Positions 1-6,513 are shown, counted from the stretch's first letter. The stretch: DNA of 7,535 nt from Limiplasma merdipullorum (GCA_018711955.1 DVHQ01000059.1:1-7535); one strand, 5' to 3'. Notes: generated by a model not told the origin, from the sequence alone. Numbers and translations are program-made.

Positions 1-2460
1 GGTACGGCTGACGCTCAGAATGTAAAGGTCAGCTTCACACTGCCGGGAGAACTCCAAATTGCAGAAACGTCCTACGGCGGTCTCCAGGCCGAATCCACGC
101 TTGCGCAGCTGCAACAGGGAGATGAGGCCACCGTTTGGCTCAAGGCAAAGGTGCTGGAGAGCGCCGCCCATGGTACAAAGCTGACGGTTACGGCTTCGGC
201 GGACGGAACGGTTTCGAACGCGCAGGAAACAGCGGTTTTGGAGCATCCGCAACTAACGCTGGCCTGCATTGCAGGCAGCAATACGGCTACGGAAAGCGAA
301 ACGCTGCAATATACGGTTACGCTTGCCAACACCGGCAAAGGGCCGGCTGCCGATGTGGCCGTTGTGATTACGCTCCCGCAGGGCGTCGAGAACGCGACCC
401 CGACGGCGCCTGATGGAACTTCCTATGCGGGCGGCATCTGGACGGTACCTGCACTGGCAGTGGGCGAGAGCCTGTCGCTTGTCCTGCAGGCCACGGTAAA
501 GGGCGGTATGGCTGATGGAACGGACCTGACCGCACAGGCCCAGGTGACGGGCGTTTCCAGGAGGCTGGCCGATGACGGCGTGGCGCCGGAGATGCTTGCG
601 GCGCCCATTGTGGCCAGCGCGCCGGTCACTTTGTCCGCGCCCACCCTCGCCATCGGGCTGGCTGTGGATAAAACATCGGCCGCCACGGGCAGCGTTGTGA
701 ACTATATCGTTACCGTATCCAACAAGGGAAGTGCTGCGGCCGATAAAGTGGGCGTAACGGTCAGCCTGCCGGCTTCCAACCTGCAGTTGGGTACGGTTAC
801 GCCCAAGGAAGGTACCAGCTGGGATGGAAACACCGGGAAATGGACCATTCCTTCGCTGGCCCCGGGTACGGAGAGCACCCTGAAGCTGGAGGCGGTCGTG
901 ACCGCCGTTCAGCCGGGCGAAACCGTCACGGGTGGCGCCTCGATTGTGGAAGCCGGCGGAGCAGCCATGCCCGCGCCTTTGTCGGCAAGCGCGGCCTTCG
1001 CGGGTGATAACGCCGCGGTCCATCTCTCGATCACCAAGACGGCGGACCGTCTCGGAGCACAGCCCGGAGAGGAGCTTCGCTATACGCTGGTGGTCACCAA
1101 TAACGGCAAGGCGGCCATCAGCAGTATCCAGGTGAGCGATAAGCTGCCCGACAAGCTGCTCTTTGCGGGCAAGGAGCTCAGCCAGGGCACGACCTATGAC
1201 GAGGCCACCGGCCTGTGGACCATTCCCATGCTGGAAGGGGGCGCGCAGGCGACGCTGGTGATCAAAACCGTCGTGCTGGATGCTACAGTGGGCGTAAACC
1301 TGGTCAACACGGCCGAAATCATCAGCGTGGCTGGTGCTGAACCGGCCGTGCATCCCACGGCGACCGCGTCGGTGCTTATCAACGCGCTCAACTATGGCTT
1401 CCTCACCGTCAACAAGACGGTAACAGGCAGCGGGGCCAGCAAACAGCGCGACTTCCCCTTCCAGGTGGTCTTTACGAATGCGGCGGGGGCGGCTGTGCAC
1501 GGCATCGGCATATATGTGAAGGGCAACGAAACCCATACCTTTGATACGGCGTCTCCGCTCACCTTTGAGCTGCGTCATGATGAAACGGTGTGGATTGGCG
1601 TGCCTGCGGGCCTGAGCTACACCGTGACGGAGACGGATACCAAGGGCTACACCTGCACCTGGAAAAACGAAAAGGGTGTTATCACGGCCAACCAGCTCAT
1701 TCAGGCGACCTTTGTCAACGAACGCCAGCGGAACACTGAAATTCCCAAGACTGGCTATGCCGATCAGGCCCCGGACGCGGACGGCGCACAGGAGGCGCCG
1801 TCCGTGGCGGCGGACCTGGCGGACGCCTACGCCCAGAACGACGATCTGGTGGGCTGGCTCAAGGCGGGCGAGGGAATTGACCTGCCCGTGGTGCAGTCCG
1901 ACAACACCTATTATCTGGACCATGGCTTCACGGGCGAGGAGGACAGAAACGGCACGCTGTTTCTCAACATGAACAACCAGCTTTTTCCCCCTGACGACGT
2001 GCTGCTCATCCACGGGCATAACATGAAGGATGGCTCCATGTTCGGAACGCTCCCCAAATTTGAGCGGTATGACTACGCCAAAGAGCATCCCCTTGTGACA
2101 TTCCAGACCATCTACGACGAGGAGCCCGTTTACTATGTGCCGGTTTCGGTGTTCAACGCCTCCATGCTGCCGGACCATTCCCGTTATTTCGACATTACGC
2201 AGATCGTCTTTCCCGACGATGCGGCGGGGGAGGTAACGGATTCCTCCACCTTTCGCCAGAGCAGCGCGTTCAAAGCCTATCTGGACGAATTGCGCGCGGT
2301 GTCACTGTGGGAATCGCCCGTGGATGTGAATGTGGATGACAAGCTGCTCATGCTGATTACCTGCAGCTACGACCTGGAGGACGGCCGGCTGACGGTGGTT
2401 TGCCGCAGGCTCAGGGACGGGGAAACCCCGGAGGAGGTTGCCGGGCTGTTTGCAAAATAA
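1..2460 (+). CDS. Surface stalk protein with DUF11 repeats fused to a C-terminal class B sortase (5' end outside the window)
   Basis: The frame is open from base 1 to the TAA at 2458-2460, giving 819 codons. The true start lies upstream; the GTG at 151 is internal. Residues are numbered from base 1. Residues 1-83 are the tail of a DUF11-type beta-sandwich repeat. Further repeats follow at about 84-190, 214-320 and 339-455, three of which share a GTSY...WT(V/I)P.L..G signature. Residues about 465-576 resemble a DUF5979/CnaB domain, with K472, E544 (in VTETD) and N573 (in FVNER) placed as in intramolecular isopeptide triads. IPKTG lies at 581-585, followed by a short acidic, Ala-rich linker. 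Residues about 607-810 are a class B sortase: DDLVGWL, LPVVQSDNTYYL, GHNMKDGSMFG (His673), LITCSY (Cys788) and DGRLTVV (Arg796), so the catalytic triad is intact. There is no hydrophobic segment after IPKTG or at the C-terminus, so anchoring must come from the unseen N-terminus. Domain calls are firm for the sortase and good for DUF11. The biological substrate is unknown. Confidence 0.9.
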   Translation, partial: GTADAQNVKVSFTLPGELQIAETSYGGLQAESTLAQLQQGDEATVWLKAKVLESAAHGTKLTVTASADGTVSNAQETAVLEHPQLTLACIAGSNTATESETLQYTVTLANTGKGPAADVAVVITLPQGVENATPTAPDGTSYAGGIWTVPALAVGESLSLVLQATVKGGMADGTDLTAQAQVTGVSRRLADDGVAPEMLAAPIVASAPVTLSAPTLAIGLAVDKTSAATGSVVNYIVTVSNKGSAAADKVGVTVSLPASNLQLGTVTPKEGTSWDGNTGKWTIPSLAPGTESTLKLEAVVTAVQPGETVTGGASIVEAGGAAMPAPLSASAAFAGDNAAVHLSITKTADRLGAQPGEELRYTLVVTNNGKAAISSIQVSDKLPDKLLFAGKELSQGTTYDEATGLWTIPMLEGGAQATLVIKTVVLDATVGVNLVNTAEIISVAGAEPAVHPTATASVLINALNYGFLTVNKTVTGSGASKQRDFPFQVVFTNAAGAAVHGIGIYVKGNETHTFDTASPLTFELRHDETVWIGVPAGLSYTVTETDTKGYTCTWKNEKGVITANQLIQATFVNERQRNTEIPKTGYADQAPDADGAQEAPSVAADLADAYAQNDDLVGWLKAGEGIDLPVVQSDNTYYLDHGFTGEEDRNGTLFLNMNNQLFPPDDVLLIHGHNMKDGSMFGTLPKFERYDYAKEHPLVTFQTIYDEEPVYYVPVSVFNASMLPDHSRYFDITQIVFPDDAAGEVTDSSTFRQSSAFKAYLDELRAVSLWESPVDVNVDDKLLMLITCSYDLEDGRLTVVCRRLRDGETPEEVAGLFAK

Positions 2461-2470
2461 GCCCAATGGC

Positions 2471-2516
2471 AAAAAGGCTCTTTCCTGCGCGCAGTGCGTG
2501 GGAAAGAGCTGTTTTT
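2471..2516. terminator. Bidirectional intrinsic terminator after the sortase-fusion gene
   Basis: A perfect 9-bp stem is seen, GCTCTTTCC (2477-2485) with GGAAAGAGC (2501-2509), enclosing a 15-nt GC-rich loop. A five-T run follows at 2512-2516, and five A's at 2471-2475 precede the stem and read as T's on the other strand. It starts 10 nt after the stop of the + gene. It can therefore end that transcript and also act as a backstop for tRNA transcription from the right. Confidence 0.9.
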
Positions 2517-2527
2517 GGTATAAACAG

Positions 2528-2554
2528 AAGCACCTCGCATGCTGCGAGGCGCTT
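2528..2554 (-). terminator. Probable terminator of tRNA-Lys
   Basis: The arms 2528-2539 and 2543-2554 form a 12-bp hairpin with a 3-nt loop. In the minus-strand RNA every position pairs, with one G-U. In the plus-strand RNA the same position is an A-C mismatch, so the structure is better suited to the tRNA strand. It begins only 3 nt past the tRNA CCA end. A broken U-tract (CTGTTTA) follows on the minus strand, so termination may be partial and completed by the hairpin at 2477-2509. Confidence 0.7.
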
Positions 2555-2557
2555 TTC

Positions 2558-2633
2558 TGGTACACCATCAGGGGCTCGAACCCTGGACACCCTGATTAAG
2601 AGTCAGGTGCTCTACCAACTGAGCTAATGGTGC
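2558..2633 (-). tRNA. tRNA-Lys (anticodon CTT)
   Basis: The 76-nt gene folds as a complete cloverleaf on the minus strand and includes an encoded CCA (TGG at 2558-2560 on the + strand). The acceptor stem pairs GCACCAT (5' end) with ATGGTGT, with one G-U at the first pair. The D-arm reads AGCTCAGTTGGTAGAGC. The anticodon stem CCTGA/TCAGG carries the loop CTCTTAA, placing anticodon CTT at 2598-2600, which reads AAG lysine codons. The T-arm CAGGG-TTCGAGC-CCCTG is perfect. The gene has its own promoter about 50 nt upstream and a terminator hairpin 3 nt downstream. The transcribed 5' leader contains a perfect 6-bp hairpin (2650-2655 with 2661-2666), which RNase P would remove with the rest of the leader. 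Confidence 0.97.
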
Positions 2634-2686
2634 TTATCCGCCAGCCGGGCCGCTTTCGTGAAGCGGTATCACAACCAGCGAAGATT

Positions 2687-2714
2687 ATTATACTCCATCA
2701 ATCGAGAATGTCAA
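2687..2714 (-). promoter_or_regulatory. Sigma-70/SigA-type promoter of tRNA-Lys
   Basis: On the minus strand the -35 box is TTGACA (2709-2714) and the -10 box is TATAAT (2687-2692). Both match consensus exactly, with a 16-nt spacer. An A/T-rich stretch just upstream (about 2722-2740) may act as an UP element. The predicted start near 2680 leaves a leader of roughly 47 nt before the mature tRNA. The promoter sits about 20 nt beyond the stop codon of the upstream radical SAM gene, so the tRNA does not depend on read-through from it. Confidence 0.92.
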
Positions 2715-2734
2715 CCCCCAAAATGCGAAAAATT

Positions 2735-3649
2735 TCAATTTTCCGCATCCGCCCGTTCCGATGGAAACAACCGCGTGCTTTCCCCGTCCATAAAGGCAGG
2801 CGTAAACGCGCTGTCCGCGGATTCCCGGCTTTGCAGATACCCCTCCAGCCCCAGTGCCAGCATGTAATCGCGCACGCGCGCATATTCCCTGGCCGTCAGA
2901 CGCCGGTCCAGTCCTGGCAGATTGACCCCGTTCATGGGCGTATACTGGCGCATCAGGCTCACAGGCGTGCCGGATGGCAGCTCCTCTGCGATCGCATCCA
3001 GAATGCGCAGGCTTTCCGAGGTGCGCAGGGGAAGAATCAGGTGCCGAACCAGCGTGCCGCTTTGCATCAGGCCGTCCGCGTCATAGACGGGCGCGCCCTT
3101 GGCCTGGCACATGGCGCGGATGGCCGCCATTGCAACGGGAAAATAGTCCGGCGCGCCGGCCAGCTGCTGCGCGGTTTCCGCGCTGAAATACTTGAGATCC
3201 GGCAAAAACACGTCCACGAACCGGGCGGCGGCCTCCACCAGTTCCACCGTTTCATAGCCGCTGCTGTTCCATACCACAGGGATGCCGGGCCTGCGCAGGC
3301 GCAGGGCCTCGAAGATGACCGGGGCGAAATGCGAGGGCGTCACCAGATTCAGGTTGTGCACGCCCAGCTCCTCCACCCGCGCAAACAGTTCGCTCAGTTC
3401 CCGCGCGTTCATGGCCCGTCCCAGGCTGTGGTGGCTGATGGATTCGTTCTGGCAAAACACGCATCCCAGCGCGCAGCCGCTGAAAAACACCGTGCCGCTG
3501 CCCCGCGTGCCGCTGATGCATGGCTCCTCCCACAGATGCGCCGCCGCGCGGGCGACGACCGGCAACGTGCCCATGTGGCAATAGCCCTCACCCCGGTCAG
3601 AACCGCGCATGGCGTTGCACCGCCGGGGACACAGGTTGCATAGGGCCAT
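2735..3649 (-). CDS. PflX-type radical SAM protein (pyruvate formate-lyase activase homologue)
   Basis: This 304-residue protein belongs to the PflX/COG1313 group of radical SAM proteins related to glycyl-radical activases. Its substrate is not established. The radical SAM cluster motif is C59-x3-C63-x2-C66 within FFSGCALGCVFCQN. A separate N-terminal set, C4, C7, C11 and C24 (CNLCPRRC...GYC), is typical of the group and may bind another Fe-S cluster or zinc. Other family signatures are EEPCISG (41-47), NLNLVTPSHF (99-108), WNSSGYE (127-133) and DVFLPDLKY (146-154). The start ATG at 3649 is supported by AAGGAGGA (3656-3663 on the + strand), 6 nt upstream, and by the conserved N-terminal cysteines. 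The frame stays open far upstream, but that is antisense to rimP and nusA and not used. No glycyl-radical enzyme is adjacent. The group assignment is confident; the biochemical role is not. Confidence 0.92.
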   Translation of the reverse strand: MALCNLCPRRCNAMRGSDRGEGYCHMGTLPVVARAAAHLWEEPCISGTRGSGTVFFSGCALGCVFCQNESISHHSLGRAMNARELSELFARVEELGVHNLNLVTPSHFAPVIFEALRLRRPGIPVVWNSSGYETVELVEAAARFVDVFLPDLKYFSAETAQQLAGAPDYFPVAMAAIRAMCQAKGAPVYDADGLMQSGTLVRHLILPLRTSESLRILDAIAEELPSGTPVSLMRQYTPMNGVNLPGLDRRLTAREYARVRDYMLALGLEGYLQSRESADSAFTPAFMDGESTRLFPSERADAEN

Positions 3650-3684
3650 GGGACATCCTCCTTCCGCGCCTGGGCGCTCTGAGA

Positions 3685-3713
3685 AGTGTAGCACAGCGCC
3701 GCCTGACTGTAAA
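3685..3713 (-). promoter_or_regulatory. Promoter of the radical SAM gene
   Basis: On the minus strand TTTACA (3708-3713) and TACACT (3685-3690) are separated by exactly 17 nt, with a TG one base upstream of the -10 box (extended -10). The predicted start near 3678 gives a leader of about 30 nt that contains the strong ribosome-binding site at 3656-3663. It diverges from the rimP-operon promoter; the two -35 boxes are about 50 bp apart. Confidence 0.7.
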
Positions 3714-3762
3714 GCATCGAGGCGGCGCACGCACAAGTTTTTCACCACATACGGCAAAATGC

Positions 3763-3791
3763 TTGTATTTCCAAAAACGTTGTGGTATACT
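3763..3791 (+). promoter_or_regulatory. Probable promoter of the rimP-nusA-infB operon
   Basis: The -10 box TATACT (3786-3791) is preceded by TGG, an extended -10 element. A weak -35 box, TTGTAT (3763-3768), lies at the ideal 17-nt spacing. The predicted start near 3798 puts a leader of about 263 nt before rimP. It is the best forward promoter I could find between the divergent gene and rimP; a weaker one nearer rimP cannot be excluded. Confidence 0.65.
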
Positions 3792-3797
3792 GCATAT

Positions 3798-4060
3798 TGC
3801 CTGTTGTTGCAGGCTGTTTCTGGCAACGTATCGACCCAGAAGAAAGAAGGGTTTTTCGTAAAGAGTGGGTATCGCTTTCCTCTCCTTTCATGCGGCGCGT
3901 TCCTGTGGGACGCGGCGGCGCCGGAGGGCGTATCCCTTCGGGCCACGCTTTGCGGTTGGCAAAGCGGCATGGGGGAAGGGCATGGGCGATAGCATACCGC
4001 TCTTTTTGATTGCTTTTTTGCAACGGGCATTTCAGCATGAAACGGATGGGGTAGGAAGGT
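3798..4060 (+). promoter_or_regulatory. Long structured 5' leader of the rimP operon
   Basis: This gene-free stretch of about 260 nt holds a series of strong hairpins. GCCTG/CAGGC pairs 3799-3803 with 3810-3814. CGCGTTCC/GGGACGCG pairs 3896-3903 with 3907-3914 (one G-U). CCGGAGGG/CCCTTCGG pairs 3921-3928 with 3934-3941 (one G-U). CGCTTTGC/GCAAAGCG pairs 3946-3953 with 3959-3966, a perfect 8-bp stem. The last stem shares bases 3963-3966 with the 5' arm of the terminator-like hairpin that follows, so the two cannot both form. I see no convincing coding sequence and no known riboswitch core. Attenuation control of the operon is inferred. Confidence 0.6.
3963..4007 (+). terminator. Candidate weak attenuator upstream of rimP
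   Basis: AGCGGCATG (3963-3971) pairs with CATACCGCT (3993-4001) except for one C-A mismatch, closing a 21-nt loop. A C and five T's follow (4002-4007), then GATTGC and a six-T run (4014-4019). The imperfect stem, large loop and interrupted U-tract make it weak. Such terminators are typical of those that need NusA in Bacillus subtilis, where nusA is autoregulated by leader attenuation. Its place 54 nt before rimP fits that role. Function is inferred. Confidence 0.5.
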
Positions 4061-4588
4061 ATGGCGAAAAGCAAGGGCGCGCGCGGCGCGGGCCAGTCTG
4101 CCGTGGGAGAAGTGGAGCGGCGCGCACGCGCTGTAGCTGAAGAAATGAACCTGGAGCTGGTGGAGGTCACGCTGCAAAAGGAAAGCCGCGGCAAGTGCCT
4201 GTGCGTGTACGTGGATAAGGAAGGCGGCCTGTCGCTGGACGACTGCGAACGCTACCACAAGCGCCTTCAGCCCATGCTGGAGGACGTCGATTACGACATT
4301 ATGGAGGTATCCAGCCCCGGCGCGGACCGCCCTGTGAAAACCCGGCGCGATTTTGAAAAACACAGGGGAGAGCTGGTGGAGGTAAGGCTCTTTGCTGCGC
4401 GCGACGGCGCAAAGGCGTTTCGTGGACTGCTGACCGCCATGGACGACGCCACCGTGACCATCACCGGCGATACGGAGCAGCCGCTGGTGTTCCAGCGGCG
4501 GGAGGTGGCGGTGGTCAAGCCCGTCATCGAGCTGGATGAGGATGATTTTGCCGACGTCGAGTTTGACGCCTTGAATGACGAAGAATAG
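4061..4588 (+). CDS. rimP: Ribosome maturation factor RimP
   Basis: This 175-residue cytoplasmic protein binds the free 30S subunit and supports its late assembly. The N-terminal alpha/beta domain spans about residues 17-90, with LELVEVTLQKE, YVDKEGGLSLDDCE and the family signature VSSPGADRPVKTRRDF (83-98). The C-terminal SH3-like domain follows at about 99-155. A short acidic tail (ELDEDDFADVEFD) ends the protein. The first 16 residues form a basic Gly/Ser-rich extension not needed by the family. The ribosome-binding site is not clean: GGAAGG abuts the ATG at 4061 almost directly and GGATGGGG lies about 9 nt upstream, so an in-frame GTG further in is possible, though it has no better signal. 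It is the first gene of the operon, with nusA starting 18 nt after its stop. Confidence 0.94.
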   Translation: MAKSKGARGAGQSAVGEVERRARAVAEEMNLELVEVTLQKESRGKCLCVYVDKEGGLSLDDCERYHKRLQPMLEDVDYDIMEVSSPGADRPVKTRRDFEKHRGELVEVRLFAARDGAKAFRGLLTAMDDATVTITGDTEQPLVFQRREVAVVKPVIELDEDDFADVEFDALNDEE

Positions 4589-4606
4589 AGAAAGCAGGGG
4601 AACACC

Positions 4607-5860
4607 ATGAGATCGACCAAAAAGAACCAGCAAAGCGGCGGCCAGGCGGAGATTATCGCGGCGGTCAAGGCGTTGGCCAGCGAAAAGGATATCAGCGAAG
4701 AGATGCTCTACAACGCCATTGAGGAAGCCCTCAAGGCGGCCTACAAGAAAAACGTCTCCCGCGAGGAAAATGCACCCACCAACCTGAGCGTTACCCTGGA
4801 TCGCACCACCGGCGTGGCCCAGGTATTCGCCCGCAAGACCATCACGGATGAGGTGGAGGACCCCGCCAATCAGATCTCTCTGGAGGACGCGCTGAAAATC
4901 CGTTCCGACTATCGCATGGGCGATATCGCCGAAATCGACGTGACCCCCACGGGTTTTCTGCGCACCGCGGCACAGACGGCCAAGCAGGTGATCATGCAGC
5001 GCATCCGCGAGGCGGAGCAGGGCAAGATCTACGACGAATATTCCGAAAAGGAAAATGAAATCCTCACCGCCATCGTCCAGCGTGTGGAGCCCAAGGGCGT
5101 GTATGTGGAACTGGGACGCACCGAGGGCATTTTGCCCGACAGCGAGTGGATGCCCGGAGAGGAATACCATATTGACGACCATATCAAGGTCTATGTACTG
5201 GAGGTCAACCGCACCGGACGCGAAATGCTGCGCGGCCCGCAGGTGCGCGTCAGCCGCATCCATCCCGGTCTGGTGAAGCGTCTCTTTGAGATGGAGGTGC
5301 CGGAAATCGCCGCGGGCGTGGTGCAGATCAAGTCCATCGCACGCGAGGCCGGCAGCCGTACCAAGATGGCCGTACACTCCACCGAGGTGACCATCGATCC
5401 CGTGGGCGCCTGCGTGGGCCCGCGCGGCAACCGCGTGGAAAAGGTCGTCGCCGAGCTGAAGAACGAGAAAATCGACATCATCAAGTGGTCGCCGGACCCG
5501 GCGGAGTTTATCGCCAATGCGCTCAATCCCGCGCACGTGCTGAGTGTCTTTGTGGCGGAAAATGAAAAGGCCTGCCGCGTGGTCGTGCCTGACAACCAGC
5601 TCAGCCTGGCCATCGGCAAGGAGGGGCAGAACGCCCGCCTGGCCGCCAAGCTCACCGGCTGGCGCATCGACATCAAGAGCCAGAGCCAGGCTGCTCAGAT
5701 GTTCGACATGGCGATGGACGAACCCGCGCCCGAGGAGCCCATGGGCTTCCAGGCTTACTACGAAGAGCCCGCGCCCTTGGAGGAGCTGCGCCAGTCCGGC
5801 CTGCCGGAGCTGCGCGATATTCCCCTGGATACGGACCCCGACGAGGACGACACCCTCTGA
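4607..5860 (+). CDS. nusA: Transcription termination/antitermination factor NusA
   Basis: NusA binds RNA polymerase and nascent RNA and controls pausing, intrinsic termination and rRNA antitermination. The 417 residues show the N-terminal polymerase-binding domain (about 12-135, with ISEEMLYNAIEEALKAAYKK), an S1 domain (about 142-208, GVYVELGRTEGILP), KH1 (about 235-300, GxxG loop GPRG at 271-274) and KH2 (about 305-360, GxxG loop GKEG at 337-340). After KH2 comes an acidic tail of about 60 residues rich in Glu, Pro and Asp. There are no C-terminal acidic repeats of the E. coli type, so the length is near that of Bacillus NusA plus a tail. AGGGG 7 nt before the ATG serves as ribosome-binding site. 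The first dozen residues (RSTKKNQQSGG) are an extra polar lead-in. It may repress its own operon through the leader terminator. Confidence 0.97.
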   Translation: MRSTKKNQQSGGQAEIIAAVKALASEKDISEEMLYNAIEEALKAAYKKNVSREENAPTNLSVTLDRTTGVAQVFARKTITDEVEDPANQISLEDALKIRSDYRMGDIAEIDVTPTGFLRTAAQTAKQVIMQRIREAEQGKIYDEYSEKENEILTAIVQRVEPKGVYVELGRTEGILPDSEWMPGEEYHIDDHIKVYVLEVNRTGREMLRGPQVRVSRIHPGLVKRLFEMEVPEIAAGVVQIKSIAREAGSRTKMAVHSTEVTIDPVGACVGPRGNRVEKVVAELKNEKIDIIKWSPDPAEFIANALNPAHVLSVFVAENEKACRVVVPDNQLSLAIGKEGQNARLAAKLTGWRIDIKSQSQAAQMFDMAMDEPAPEEPMGFQAYYEEPAPLEELRQSGLPELRDIPLDTDPDEDDTL

Positions 5861-5896
5861 TGCCCGGCCCGTCTCATACAGAAGGAGTTGTGAACC

Positions 5897-6193
5897 GTGC
5901 CGCCAAAGCCGCGTAAGATTCCCATGCGCATGTGCGTAGGCTGCCGCGAAATGAAGCCCAAAAAGGAGCTTCTGCGCGTGGTGCGATCGCCGGAGGGGCT
6001 GGTCAGCCTGGACCCCACAGGCAAAAAGCCCGGCCGTGGCGCATATTGTTGTTATAACGCGGAATGCCTGCGCCGGGCCCTCAGGCAGGGTCAGCTGGAC
6101 CGCCAGCTGGAGGTCAGGCTGGGAGAAGAGGTCAACGCGCAGCTGACGCAAACCATGCAACAGCTGCTGGCAAGCCGGGAGGCGCAGCCGTGA
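5897..6193 (+). CDS. rnpM: RNase P modulator RnpM (YlxR family)
   Basis: This small basic protein of 98 residues is a member of the YlxR/DUF448 family. In Bacillus subtilis the family member has been described as an RNA-binding modulator of RNase P. The hallmarks are present: RKIPMRMCVGCREMKPKKEL (6-25), VRSPEG, DPTGKKPGRGAY (39-50) and paired cysteines C13/C16 with C51/C52 and C57. The GTG start at 5897 is chosen because GAAGGAG (5881-5887) stands 9 nt upstream and because the conserved RKIP segment begins only five residues in; the ATGs near 5923 would cut it off. It follows nusA by 36 nt and overlaps ylxQ by 4 nt, the usual order of this operon. Confidence 0.95.
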   Translation: MPPKPRKIPMRMCVGCREMKPKKELLRVVRSPEGLVSLDPTGKKPGRGAYCCYNAECLRRALRQGQLDRQLEVRLGEEVNAQLTQTMQQLLASREAQP

Positions 6194-6513
6194 ACCATGA
6201 GATCGAAAGCCGCGTAACTTCCTTTCTGGGGCTGTGCCTGCGCGCCGGGCGGCTCACCACTGGGCAGGAGGCCTGCGTGGAGCTGATCCGCCGGGGCGGG
6301 GCGGCGCTGGCCCTGGTGGACGGGGGCGCGTCTGCCAACACGCTCAAGCGTCTGTCGGACGCATGCCGCAGCCATGATACGCCGCTCTATGCACTGTCGC
6401 CCGGCGCGCTGGGGCATAGCATCGGAAAGCCTTCCCGCATGACCGTAGCGGTCGCGCCGGACGGCATGGCGGACAGGCTGCTGGAAATGCTCAGGGACCA
6501 ACCCCGCCTGTGA
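6190..6513 (+). CDS. ylxQ: L7Ae/L30e-family RNA-binding protein YlxQ
   Basis: This 107-residue protein has the single L7Ae/L30e/S12e domain of ribosomal-type kink-turn RNA binders. Its exact target in the cell is not settled. Visible family features are FLGLCLRAGRLTTGQEACVE (12-31), a hydrophobic strand ALALVDGGAS, NTLKRLSDAC (50-59), and LGHSIGKP near residues 74-81. The start is the GTG at 6190-6192, which overlaps the rnpM stop as GTGA, so the two are probably translationally coupled. GGGAGG at 6177-6182, 7 nt upstream, supports it. The frame is open further upstream inside rnpM, but no family sequence is encoded there. Confidence 0.93.
   Translation: MNHEIESRVTSFLGLCLRAGRLTTGQEACVELIRRGGAALALVDGGASANTLKRLSDACRSHDTPLYALSPGALGHSIGKPSRMTVAVAPDGMADRLLEMLRDQPRL

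Noticed and set aside
1741..1755. IPKTG as a conventional cell-wall sorting signal
   Set aside because: A sorting signal needs a hydrophobic helix and a basic tail after the motif; here a soluble linker and an enzyme domain follow. It is reported only as an unusual internal motif.
253..2178. Long open frame on the minus strand, 641 codons
   Set aside because: It is fully antisense to the DUF11-sortase gene, has no recognisable domain and a His/Arg/Gly-rich composition typical of the mirror frame of GC-rich coding DNA.
2627..3643. Plus-strand open frame of 338 codons opposite the radical SAM gene
   Set aside because: It is the mirror of a real gene, starts inside the antisense of the tRNA, and has an Arg/His/Gln-rich composition without motifs.
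3904..3916. T-box-like sequence GTGGGACGCGG in the leader
   Set aside because: It resembles the T-box antiterminator core but lacks one conserved base, sits inside a local hairpin (3896-3914), and no stem I or specifier loop is visible. The downstream genes are not amino-acid related.
3865..4140. Possible small proteins in the rimP leader, including a start at 3982 encoding a hydrophobic stretch (MGDSIPLFLIAFLQ)
   Set aside because: The longest such frame runs into rimP in another frame and loses any protein-like character there; the leader is better explained by its RNA hairpins.
3650..6160. Minus-strand open frame extending the radical SAM gene far upstream, across rimP, nusA and part of rnpM
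   Set aside because: The extension is antisense to three well-identified genes and lacks family similarity. The radical SAM protein has a strong ribosome-binding site and conserved N-terminal cysteines right after the ATG at 3649.
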